Made by a program: the position numbers and the translations under genes. Shown here piece by piece: positions 50,694 through 57,883 of a stretch of DNA of 64,000 nucleotides (the first letter of the stretch is position 1; every line of letters starts with the position of its first letter). A model generated the notes under the pieces. That model was given only the letters and a program-made list of their open reading frames with translations, searched no databases and was not told the origin of the DNA. The stretch comes from JANMDU01 sp043777675 (GTDB lineage Bacteria; Pseudomonadota; Gammaproteobacteria; Burkholderiales; Burkholderiaceae_C), in NCBI GenBank assembly GCA_043777675.1, contig JAYWHR010000010.1, positions 1-64,000 of the forward strand, written 5' to 3'.

Positions 50694-51920
50694 ATGACTT
50701 CTAACAATTTACAAAAACTCTCCATGCAGCAGGTACTGATCGCCGGCGCACTCATCGTGACACTTTCGATGGGTATACGCCACGGCTTTGGCCTCTGGCT
50801 GCAGCCGATCACGATGGCACATGGCTGGAGCCGGGCTGATTTTTCTTTCGCTTTAGCCATTCAAAATATATCGTGGGGAGTTTTTGGTATTTTTGCCGGC
50901 ATGCTGGCGGATCGCTTTGGCGCATTTAAAGTGATCGTGGGCGGCGCGGTGTTGTATGCATTGGGCTTAGCAGGTATGGCGCTCTCCACCACGACGCTCA
51001 TGTTCACGCTCACCACAGGCATCTTGATCGGCGCAGCACAAGCAGGCACGACCTATGCCGTGATCTACGGCGTGATTGGCCGCAACATTGATCCGGCCAA
51101 GCGCTCTTGGGCGATGGGTGTGGCAGCAGCAGCGGGCTCATTTGGTCAGTTTCTCATGGTACCGACCGAGGGCTTTTTGATCAGCAATTTTGGCTGGCAA
51201 AACGCACTGCTGATTTTGACGACAGCTACTTTGCTGATCGCGCCGCTGGCTTTCTTCTTGCGCGAGGCTAGTTTTGCAGGCGGCGCAGCGCCAGTGCGCG
51301 AACAAACGATTTGGGAGGCCTTAAAGGAAGCTTTCAAATACCCCAGCTTTCAGCTCCTCATGGCAGGCTATTTCGTCTGCGGCTTTCAAGTGGTTTTCAT
51401 TGGCGTTCATATGCCTAGCTATTTGAAAGACAAAGGGCTCTCGCCGCAGGTGGCCAGCTATGCGCTTGCGTTGATTGGATTGTTCAACGTGTTTGGCACG
51501 TATATGGCAGGGTCTCTGGGTCAACGCATGCCAAAGAAATACATCTTGAGCGCGATTTACCTCGCTCGCGCCTTAGCCATTTCAATCTTCCTGATCGTGC
51601 CACTCTCGCCCTGGAGCGTCTACATCTTTTCAAGCGTGATGGGCTTGCTTTGGCTGTCCACCGTGCCACCCACGAACGCGACAGTAGCGCAAATCTTCGG
51701 TGTGGCGCATCTGTCCATGCTCGGCGGCTTCGTGTTTTTCAGCCACCAAATTGGCAGCTTTATGGGCGTGTGGCTGGGCGGCTTACTCTACGACAAAACC
51801 GGTAGCTACGATATCGTTTGGTATATCTCGATTGCACTGGGCATCTTTGCGGCGCTGGTGAATTTGCCGGTTCGGGAAGAGGCTATTGCGCGGCCACTGG
51901 ACTCACTTCAACCCGCTTGA
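50694..51920 (+). CDS. MFS transporter (oxalate/formate antiporter-like)
   Basis: 408 residues with 12 predicted helices. It starts QVLIAGALIVTLSMGIRHGF and has FSFALAIQNISWGVFGIFAG, the loop motif GMLADRFGAFKVIVGG and a second-half QRMPKKYILSAIYLARALAI. The pattern fits the MFS_1 monocarboxylate/oxalate-formate group. The substrate is unknown; an organic acid is likely by family only. A 41-residue membrane protein gene follows after 19 bases. Confidence 0.9.
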   Translation: MTSNNLQKLSMQQVLIAGALIVTLSMGIRHGFGLWLQPITMAHGWSRADFSFALAIQNISWGVFGIFAGMLADRFGAFKVIVGGAVLYALGLAGMALSTTTLMFTLTTGILIGAAQAGTTYAVIYGVIGRNIDPAKRSWAMGVAAAAGSFGQFLMVPTEGFLISNFGWQNALLILTTATLLIAPLAFFLREASFAGGAAPVREQTIWEALKEAFKYPSFQLLMAGYFVCGFQVVFIGVHMPSYLKDKGLSPQVASYALALIGLFNVFGTYMAGSLGQRMPKKYILSAIYLARALAISIFLIVPLSPWSVYIFSSVMGLLWLSTVPPTNATVAQIFGVAHLSMLGGFVFFSHQIGSFMGVWLGGLLYDKTGSYDIVWYISIALGIFAALVNLPVREEAIARPLDSLQPA

Positions 51921-51939
51921 TCCGCGCGACAATTCAAAC

Positions 51940-52065
51940 ATGAGTCAATCGCAAAAAATCCTTGCCTATAGCACTGCCGTATTGGCCTGCGTGGGCGTGT
52001 TTATGCTCTACATTCGACCGGAATTCATGGTGACTTTGGCCGGGCAGATCTGGGCGTGTTTTTGA
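51940..52065 (+). CDS. 41-residue single-span membrane protein
   Basis: The frame begins MSQSQKILAYSTAVLACVGV and ends AGQIWACF. It has one membrane helix (about 8-25) and a short C-terminal hydrophobic stretch. It lies 19 bases after the MFS gene, so it is probably cotranscribed with it. Similar ~40-residue proteins ending in a WACF-like motif are, as I recall, found in other Burkholderiales; this memory was not checked. There is no clear Shine-Dalgarno. Confidence 0.65.
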   Translation: MSQSQKILAYSTAVLACVGVFMLYIRPEFMVTLAGQIWACF

Positions 52066-52083
52066 GTATCATTGTAAGTATTT

Positions 52084-52140
52084 TTGCAATGTTGCCGGCA
52101 TAGAATATGCGCGCGAGACGCCCGCTACTCTTGAGCGGTT
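52084..52140 (-). repeat. Interspersed 50-bp repeat between the small membrane protein and GNAT genes
   Basis: On the minus strand the pattern contains AGTAGCGGGCGTCTCGCGCG followed by CATATTCTATGCCGGCAACA. It is oriented opposite to most copies in the window and lies in a 144-base spacer. Confidence 0.8.
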
Positions 52141-52209
52141 TAGAAAGCCTATGTTGAAACTACCCTCGCCAACCGCCTGCGGCGAGTGCTGGCCATAGCA
52201 CGACAACGA

Positions 52210-52731
52210 TCACAGAATTCGATAGTAGTAAGTCGTAGCGCATAAATCACCTTGCGGCCACAAAGCGTAATTCGGAATCTCACCAACTTTCTGCCAACCG
52301 CACCGCTCATAGATACGCGAGGCATCGCTGCCGGTAACGGTGTCGAGCACGAGGACAGTTTTACCAAGCGCCTTGGCCCAGCTTTCTGCGGCAAGCAAAA
52401 GCTGCTGCGCTAGGCCCTGCCTTCGAACGCGGCGATGCACTTGCATTTTGGCTAAGTCGGCGCGATGGGGTTGGTTGTCTGGCATGGCGAGGATGAGTTG
52501 CGCAGTGCCGGTAATCACGCCTTGGGCATCTCTTGCGACGAGTACGGCACGCTCACTTTTTTCTACATCGTTGGCCACCATCTGCCAAAAACGCAAAGCT
52601 CGCTCGCGTGTGATGGGCAGCATGAAGCCGACACTTGCGCCGCCTTCGACAACATCAATCAGCACGTCGGCGAGTTCTTGCATGTCTTGGCCTGATAGGG
52701 ATTGCGCTCTTTGAATGGAAAAAGAAGCCAT
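52210..52731 (-). CDS. GNAT-family N-acetyltransferase
   Basis: 173 residues starting MASFSIQRAQ. Family pattern: GVITGTAQLILAMPDNQPHR, then the acetyl-CoA loop KMQVHRRVRRQGLAQQLLLA, and the end WQKVGEIPNYALWPQGDLCA. The acceptor is unknown. The start at 52731 lies 5 bases after the stop of the XRE-cupin gene, so the two form one unit; a longer start at 52824 would overlap that gene. Confidence 0.9.
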   Translation of the reverse strand: MASFSIQRAQSLSGQDMQELADVLIDVVEGGASVGFMLPITRERALRFWQMVANDVEKSERAVLVARDAQGVITGTAQLILAMPDNQPHRADLAKMQVHRRVRRQGLAQQLLLAAESWAKALGKTVLVLDTVTGSDASRIYERCGWQKVGEIPNYALWPQGDLCATTYYYRIL

Positions 52732-52736
52732 GGCGA

Positions 52737-53333
52737 TTACTTTGTGATGAGCACAGCATAACGAGCCGTTTGCGTGCACGGGTTGAAATAGGTGATTGGG
52801 CGATCCAGTCGATGCGCGAGACAATCGCCGGCTTGAAGATCATGTACTTGATCGCCCAAAGTGATCTGCATTTGCCCAGCAAGCAGCCAGATTTGCTGAT
52901 GCACTACCGCGCCTTGCACCAGGCCGTCGTACATCACGCGAGTGTTCGCTGGAAATTTCACTTCGACGATCTGCACTGGCGGGGATTGGCCACCTAACTC
53001 ATGCACTGGCGAGACATTGCGGCGCCTATAACCGCTGGCAGGGTCTTGCCAAAAGCCTTGGCTTGTGGCACGCGCGATGATTTGCTCGTTTTGCGCATCT
53101 GGATCGGCTTCAAACAACGAAGCCAATGCCACCTGCAGTCCATTGGCGATTCTTTCAAGGACGACTGCGGTAGGACTGGTCTGCCCACGCTCAATCAGCG
53201 AGATCATGGAGCGGCTCACGCCTGAGCGCTGCGCGAGTTGATCAAGTGATAGGCTGCGCCCATCGCGCAAGTTGCGTACATGCTTAGCAATGCGTGTATC
53301 AAGAGCGGAAACAAGCTGATTTTTTTCCTTCAT
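52737..53333 (-). CDS. XRE-family regulator with C-terminal cupin domain
   Basis: 198 residues. The helix-turn-helix (residues about 19-70: LSLDQLAQRSGVSRSMISLI, ERGQTSPTAVVLERIANGLQ) is followed by a cupin_2 domain (VHQQIWLLAGQMQITLGDQ, then GDCLAHRLDRPITYFNPC). Such regulators sense a small ligand and control neighbouring catabolic or transport genes. It is the first gene of a pair with the GNAT gene. There is no Shine-Dalgarno before the ATG, and the promoter spacing suggests a leaderless message. Confidence 0.92.
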   Translation of the reverse strand: MKEKNQLVSALDTRIAKHVRNLRDGRSLSLDQLAQRSGVSRSMISLIERGQTSPTAVVLERIANGLQVALASLFEADPDAQNEQIIARATSQGFWQDPASGYRRRNVSPVHELGGQSPPVQIVEVKFPANTRVMYDGLVQGAVVHQQIWLLAGQMQITLGDQVHDLQAGDCLAHRLDRPITYFNPCTQTARYAVLITK

Positions 53334-53354
53334 ATTAGAAATTATTTCTAATAT
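53332..53354. promoter_or_regulatory. Palindromic operator overlapping the XRE-cupin start
   Basis: ATATTAGAAA TTA TTTCTAATAT, perfect 10-base arms. It overlaps the -10 element and reaches the start codon, the expected position for autorepression by the XRE protein. Confidence 0.65.
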
Positions 53355-53369
53355 ATTGGAAATTGTCAA
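53341..53369 (-). promoter_or_regulatory. Promoter of the XRE-cupin gene
   Basis: On the minus strand the consensus -35 TTGACA (53364-53369) is separated by 17 bases from AATAAT (53341-53346). The ATG at 53333 lies 7 bases after the -10 element, so transcription would start at or next to the start codon. Confidence 0.7.
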
Positions 53370-53370
53370 G

Positions 53371-53937
53371 CTATTGTAAAGTGCCTTTAAGCGCTTTGGG
53401 TAGTGGCAGCGGCATCACATTGATCCCTTCATCAAGCAGCTCTAATGTTTGGTCATGGGAGGCTTGGCCGCGAATGCCGCGCTCTTTGCTGGTCCCGTAA
53501 TAGATTTTGCGGGCTTCCCTAGCGAAATCATCACCAACGTCTTCCGTTTTAGCGAGTACTTCCTTGGCCATTTTCATATAGGCCGCTTGGAAATCAGGGT
53601 TTTGCATCAAGGCTTGCAAGGAATGCTCATGATCGGCATTCTTTACTGCGTTTTTAGCATAATTTTGGCCAGTAGCCGGCACAGAATCTGCGCGGACTGC
53701 TACTGAATTAGGAGTATCTGGCTTGGCGTTGCTATCTGGCTGGGCAACTGCTGGCGCGGCTTCTTTTGCGCCGCTGATGTTCAAGCGTGGGGCAGAAAGC
53801 TTCTTGATGATCTTTGCGTCATCACAAATGGGGCATTGCACCAGGCCGCGAGCGAGCTGGCTTTGGAAATCATCTTCGCTGCCAAACCAGCCTTCAAAGC
53901 TATGGCCGAAACCACAAGCCAGATCAAGCACCTTCAT
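53371..53937 (-). CDS. DUF1178 family protein
   Basis: 188 residues. N-terminal zinc-ribbon-like features are MKVLDLACGFGHSFEGWFGS and VQCPICDDAKIIKKLSAPRL, followed by a linker and a helical C-terminus (DVGDDFAREARKIYYGTSKE, RGIRGQA, LLDEGINVMPLPLP) as in the family. Function unknown. The start at 53937 overlaps the NUDIX gene stop by ATGA. The linker contains an interspersed-repeat copy giving NSVAVRADSVPATGQNYA. It is the last gene of the nuo-downstream unit. Confidence 0.92.
   Translation of the reverse strand: MKVLDLACGFGHSFEGWFGSEDDFQSQLARGLVQCPICDDAKIIKKLSAPRLNISGAKEAAPAVAQPDSNAKPDTPNSVAVRADSVPATGQNYAKNAVKNADHEHSLQALMQNPDFQAAYMKMAKEVLAKTEDVGDDFAREARKIYYGTSKERGIRGQASHDQTLELLDEGINVMPLPLPKALKGTLQ
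53661..53716 (-). repeat. Interspersed 50-bp repeat inside the DUF1178 gene
   Basis: On the minus strand the pattern is TACTCCTAATTCAGTAGCAG, then TCCGCGCAGATTCTGTGCCG followed by GCTACTGGCCAAAATT. It is in frame in the linker and in forward orientation relative to the gene. Confidence 0.86.
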
Positions 53938-54530
53938 GAATGTGCCGCTGCCATACGAGGCACCGCATTCCATCCGAGTTGTTTGCTACCTGCTAGGAAT
54001 TGCTGCAAGTGCAATGCGCACGTCACAGTCTTCGCATCGGTGACTGTGCCGTCTGCACACCAAGCAATGAGTTGCTGTGCAGGCGCAGTAAACACACTTA
54101 AGAACTCGCCTTCATCCAAATCACGCTCACCATGCACCAAACCGCGTACGAAATAAATATGGATGACTTCGGTGGAATAGGCAATCGCCAAATGCATACA
54201 GCCGGCGTACGCCCACTCTGAGGCGCTGTAGCCCGTTTCTTCCCGCAGCTCGCGCAGGGCGCAGATCAAAGGATCTTCATTTGGATCAAGCTTACCAGCG
54301 GGTAACTCAATCATCTCGCGGCCGACGGGATAGCGAAACTGTTTTTCTAAGATCACATCACCGTTGTCAAGCAGAGGAATCACAACGCATGCGCCGGGGT
54401 GGACGACGTACTCACGCGTCGCACTTCTCCCGTTGGGCAACTGCACGGTATCGCGCCGCACGTCAAGGAAACCCCCTTGATAGACTTGCTGCGATACCAG
54501 CAAAGTTTCAGCCAATTGATCAGATTTCAT
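53934..54530 (-). CDS. NUDIX hydrolase (ADP-ribose pyrophosphatase-like)
   Basis: 198 residues. The Nudix box is complete: GKLDPNEDPLICALRELREE followed by TGY. EREYVVHPGACVVIPLL-like sequence before it (REYVVHPGACVVIPLLDNG) and the RYPVGREMIELPAG stretch fit the ADP-ribose pyrophosphatase subgroup, which cleaves ADP-ribose to AMP and ribose 5-phosphate. It overlaps both DUF2818 (ATGA) and DUF1178 (ATGA), so it is translated as part of the nuo-downstream unit. Confidence 0.94.
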   Translation of the reverse strand: MKSDQLAETLLVSQQVYQGGFLDVRRDTVQLPNGRSATREYVVHPGACVVIPLLDNGDVILEKQFRYPVGREMIELPAGKLDPNEDPLICALRELREETGYSASEWAYAGCMHLAIAYSTEVIHIYFVRGLVHGERDLDEGEFLSVFTAPAQQLIAWCADGTVTDAKTVTCALHLQQFLAGSKQLGWNAVPRMAAAHS

Positions 54531-54826
54531 CTGTGTTTGAGCAAATAACGCCAAATAAATCCAGGAAAGGCAAACGTGATGAACGCGGTACCAGTGATCG
54601 CATAAAACTCCCATTTTTGTGGCGCAATCTGGCCTAGGCTCTGTTCAAGCAATAGGCCTATGCCGCCCACCATGAAATACATTGCTACGAGCTCCAGCAA
54701 ACGAATGAAGAGGCTCTTGCCGGAGGCTAGGCGGACGACACCGAACAAGCGTTGTGTGATGAATGGCCAGTTAGCTGCTAGCAAAGCTAGCGAGATCACA
54801 GCGATAACAGATTCCGTTTGCCCCAT
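54527..54826 (-). CDS. DUF2818 family membrane protein
   Basis: 99 residues with three hydrophobic helices. SVIAVISLALLAANWPFITQ near the start and WEFYAITGTAFITFAFPGFI near the end match DUF2818, found just after nuoN in many betaproteobacteria. The function is unknown but the steady linkage suggests a tie to complex I. It lies 30 bases after nuoN and overlaps the NUDIX gene by ATGA. Confidence 0.95.
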   Translation of the reverse strand: MGQTESVIAVISLALLAANWPFITQRLFGVVRLASGKSLFIRLLELVAMYFMVGGIGLLLEQSLGQIAPQKWEFYAITGTAFITFAFPGFIWRYLLKHR

Positions 54827-54856
54827 GCTGCTCTTTTTATCTTAAAGACGAAGTGC

Positions 54857-56356
54857 TTAGCCAGCCAACGTCTTGACTATGGCAGACAAACACAGCTGCA
54901 GCAAGCCACTGGGGAATAAGCCGAGCAAGATCACCAACGCGCCATTGATGACGAGGACAGTACGCACTTCTGTCGAAGCAAATGGCTGCAGGGCGGTGAT
55001 CGGCTCATCAAAATACATGACCTTGACGATTCGCAAATAATAAAACGCACCGACTAGGCTAAGCAGTACAGCATAGATTGCCAAGCCAATTAGCATCGGC
55101 TGGCCAGACGCCATGAGCGGTTGTAACACCGAGAGCTTGGCCATGAAGCCCACCATGGGCGGAAGGCCCGCAAGGGAGAAAAGGCAAGTCGCCAGCACAC
55201 CTGCATAGAGCGGGCTGCGTTGATTGAGGCCAGCCAAATCAGAAATTTCTTCACTTTCAAAGCCATCGCGCGAGAGCAGCAAGATCACGCCAAAAGTGGC
55301 CAAGGTGGTGAGCACATAGGTGATCGCATAAAACATGGAAGCGCTGTACGCTGCTGCTGCGCCGCTCGTATTGCCGGCGTTGCCAGTAAACACCACACCC
55401 GAGAGTAAGCCCAGCAGCAAAAATCCCATTTGTGCAATCGTAGAGAAGGCCAGCATGCGCTTGAGATTGGTCTGCGCTATCGCTGCCAAATTGCCGATCA
55501 GCAGCGAGGCGATCGCCAAGAACATGAGCATCTGCTGCCAATCTTTCGCCAGAGGCAGCAAACCCTCCACGAGCAAACGAATACAAATCGCAAACGCAGC
55601 CAGTTTAGGCGCAGAGCCAATCATTAGTGTGACCGATGTAGGTGCGCCTTGGTATACATCAGGCACCCACATATGGAAAGGCACCACCCCCAGCTTGAAT
55701 GCCAAGCCGGCCACGATGAACACCAAGCCAAAAACCAACACCTGATGTTTGAATTGACCGGAAGCGACCTGCTTAAATACGGTGGAAATATCCAGCGAAC
55801 CCGTTGCTCCATACAGCATGGACAGGCCATACAACAAGAAGCCACTGGCCAGCGCGCCGAGGATGAAGTATTTCATAGCCGCTTCTGTAGAAGCGGCATG
55901 ATCGCGACGCAGCGCCACCAACGCGTAGCTAGAAAGCGTGAGCAACTCCAAGCCCACAAAGATCACGAGAAAATTATTACCCGAAATCATCACGCACATG
56001 CCTAGGAATGCAAACAATGAGAGGGTGTACATCTCGCCACCTCGCAACATACCTCGGTCTTGCGCATAAGGACGCGCATAGACGAGCATCACAGCCATCG
56101 ACAGCGCCGCAAAACATTTGAGCCAATGCCCCATCGGGTCGCTGACCACCATGTTGCCAAAGCCATAGGCCGTTTGCTCCTCCATCGCATAGATCGCATG
56201 CATGAAGGCGACGACGCCAAGCGTGAGTAGCGTGAGTACATGGGTGGCCGTGCGGCTTGGGCTTTTGACAAAAAGGTCAGCAAGCAAAATCACGCAGGCC
56301 ATCACCAGCAAAACGATTTCGGGATAAACGGCGATCCAGCTAATTGAGTCGATCAT
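54857..56356 (-). CDS. nuoN: NADH-quinone oxidoreductase subunit N
   Basis: 499 residues, about 14 membrane helices. It is one of the three antiporter-like proton-pumping subunits of complex I. Conserved charged residues lie in helices, e.g. FLVIFVGLELLTLSSYALVA (Glu) and GLAFKLGVVPFHMWVPDVYQ (Lys), with the following GAPTSVTLMIGSAPKLAAF. It is the last nuo gene in the operon. Confidence 0.97.
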   Translation of the reverse strand: MIDSISWIAVYPEIVLLVMACVILLADLFVKSPSRTATHVLTLLTLGVVAFMHAIYAMEEQTAYGFGNMVVSDPMGHWLKCFAALSMAVMLVYARPYAQDRGMLRGGEMYTLSLFAFLGMCVMISGNNFLVIFVGLELLTLSSYALVALRRDHAASTEAAMKYFILGALASGFLLYGLSMLYGATGSLDISTVFKQVASGQFKHQVLVFGLVFIVAGLAFKLGVVPFHMWVPDVYQGAPTSVTLMIGSAPKLAAFAICIRLLVEGLLPLAKDWQQMLMFLAIASLLIGNLAAIAQTNLKRMLAFSTIAQMGFLLLGLLSGVVFTGNAGNTSGAAAAYSASMFYAITYVLTTLATFGVILLLSRDGFESEEISDLAGLNQRSPLYAGVLATCLFSLAGLPPMVGFMAKLSVLQPLMASGQPMLIGLAIYAVLLSLVGAFYYLRIVKVMYFDEPITALQPFASTEVRTVLVINGALVILLGLFPSGLLQLCLSAIVKTLAG

Positions 56357-56376
56357 GAGAGTTCTTTCAGCCGTCT

Positions 56377-57864
56377 TTATTTCAATTTAGACACAGCGAT
56401 GTGCTTGATGAGATCATTCACCGAGGCATCCATCACATCGGTAAACGGCTTGGGATACACGCCCATCCAAATCACAGCGACAGCCAGCAATGCCAACATC
56501 AAAAATTCTCGGCTGTTGATGTCAGTCAAGCCTTTGACATCATCATTGACCACTGGGCCAAGATACACCCGTTTGAACATCCAGAGCGTGTAAGCCGCGC
56601 CGAAGATCAGGGCTGATGCTGCGGCCAAGCCAATCATGAAATCATATTGAATCGCACCAATGATCACCATCCACTCGCCCACAAAGCCGGCTGTGCCGGG
56701 CAAACCGCAGTTAGCCATAGCGAAGAGCAAAGCAAAGGCAGCAAACTTGGGCATCGTGTTGACCACACCGCCGTAGCTCGCAATCTCGCGCGAATGAACG
56801 CGGTCATACAACACGCCGATGCATAGGAACATGGCTGCGGATACAAAGCCATGCGCAATCATCTGAACAATACCGCCTGCGATACCCAACGGATTGAAGA
56901 TAAAAAAGCCTAAAGTCACGAACCCCATGTGCGCGACAGAAGAATAAGCCACGAGCTTTTTCATGTCTTCCTGCACCATGGCTACCAAACCCACATAGAT
57001 CACAGCGACCAACGACAAAGCGATGATGAGCCAAGCCCACTCTTGCGAAGCATCGGGCAAGATCGGCATAGAAAAGCGCAGGAAGCCATAGGCGCCGAGC
57101 TTGAGCATGATGGCCGCCAACACAGCTGAACCGCCTGTAGGCGCTTCAACGTGCACGTCTGGCAACCACGTGTGCACCGGGAACATTGGCACTTTCACTG
57201 CAAAGGCCGCGAAGAAAGCGAAGAAAAGCAGCGTTTGCTCCTTGGCACTTAAGGGCAGCTTGTGCCAAGTGAGAATGTCAAAACTGCCACCCGATTTTGT
57301 GTAAAGATAAATCAGCGCAATCAGCATCAGGAGTGAGCCGAGCAGCGTGTAAAGGAAGAATTTGAAGGCTGCGTAAATCTTATTAGGCCCGCCCCACACG
57401 CCGATCAAGATATACATCGGGATCAGAGTAGCTTCAAAAAACACGTAAAACAAAATACCATCGAGCGAGCTAAAAACACCAATCATGAGGCCGGAAAGAA
57501 TCAAAAACGCACCCATGTATTGATTGACACGCTCAGTAATAGCTTCCCAACCCGCGATCACCACAATAACCGTGATAAATGCTGTGAGCGGCACAAACCA
57601 AAGCGAGATACCATCCACGCCTAAGTGGTAGTGCACATTAAAGCGTGTGATCCACGGTATATTTTCCACAAACTGCATAGCGGATGTACCGAGCTTAAAG
57701 CCGTCGTACAAAGCAAGCGTGACGAGGAAACTGGCGATTGCGCCAATTAACGCAATCCAACGCACAGCTCGCGCTTGATCATCGCGCCCTAAAGCCAAAA
57801 GAAGAATGCCGAAAGCAATCGGCATCCAAATAGCAGCACTCAATAAACCCAACGACTGGCCCAT
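56377..57864 (-). CDS. nuoM: NADH-quinone oxidoreductase subunit M
   Basis: 495 residues, about 14 helices. Signatures are FYVFFEATLIPMYILIGVWG (helix-5 Glu), FAVKVPMFPVHTWLPDVHVE and APTGGSAVLAAIMLKLGAYG. It is an antiporter-like proton pump of complex I. The start at 57864 follows AAGGAATCAACC, a good ribosome-binding site; an upstream start (57903) would overlap the nuoL stop. Confidence 0.97.
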   Translation of the reverse strand: MGQSLGLLSAAIWMPIAFGILLLALGRDDQARAVRWIALIGAIASFLVTLALYDGFKLGTSAMQFVENIPWITRFNVHYHLGVDGISLWFVPLTAFITVIVVIAGWEAITERVNQYMGAFLILSGLMIGVFSSLDGILFYVFFEATLIPMYILIGVWGGPNKIYAAFKFFLYTLLGSLLMLIALIYLYTKSGGSFDILTWHKLPLSAKEQTLLFFAFFAAFAVKVPMFPVHTWLPDVHVEAPTGGSAVLAAIMLKLGAYGFLRFSMPILPDASQEWAWLIIALSLVAVIYVGLVAMVQEDMKKLVAYSSVAHMGFVTLGFFIFNPLGIAGGIVQMIAHGFVSAAMFLCIGVLYDRVHSREIASYGGVVNTMPKFAAFALLFAMANCGLPGTAGFVGEWMVIIGAIQYDFMIGLAAASALIFGAAYTLWMFKRVYLGPVVNDDVKGLTDINSREFLMLALLAVAVIWMGVYPKPFTDVMDASVNDLIKHIAVSKLK

Positions 57865-57883
57865 GGTTGATTCCTTGTTCTTC

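Noticed and set aside
52150..52200. Hairpin CTCGCC..GGCGAG after the GNAT gene
   Set aside because: Short stem without a T run on either strand; may be chance.
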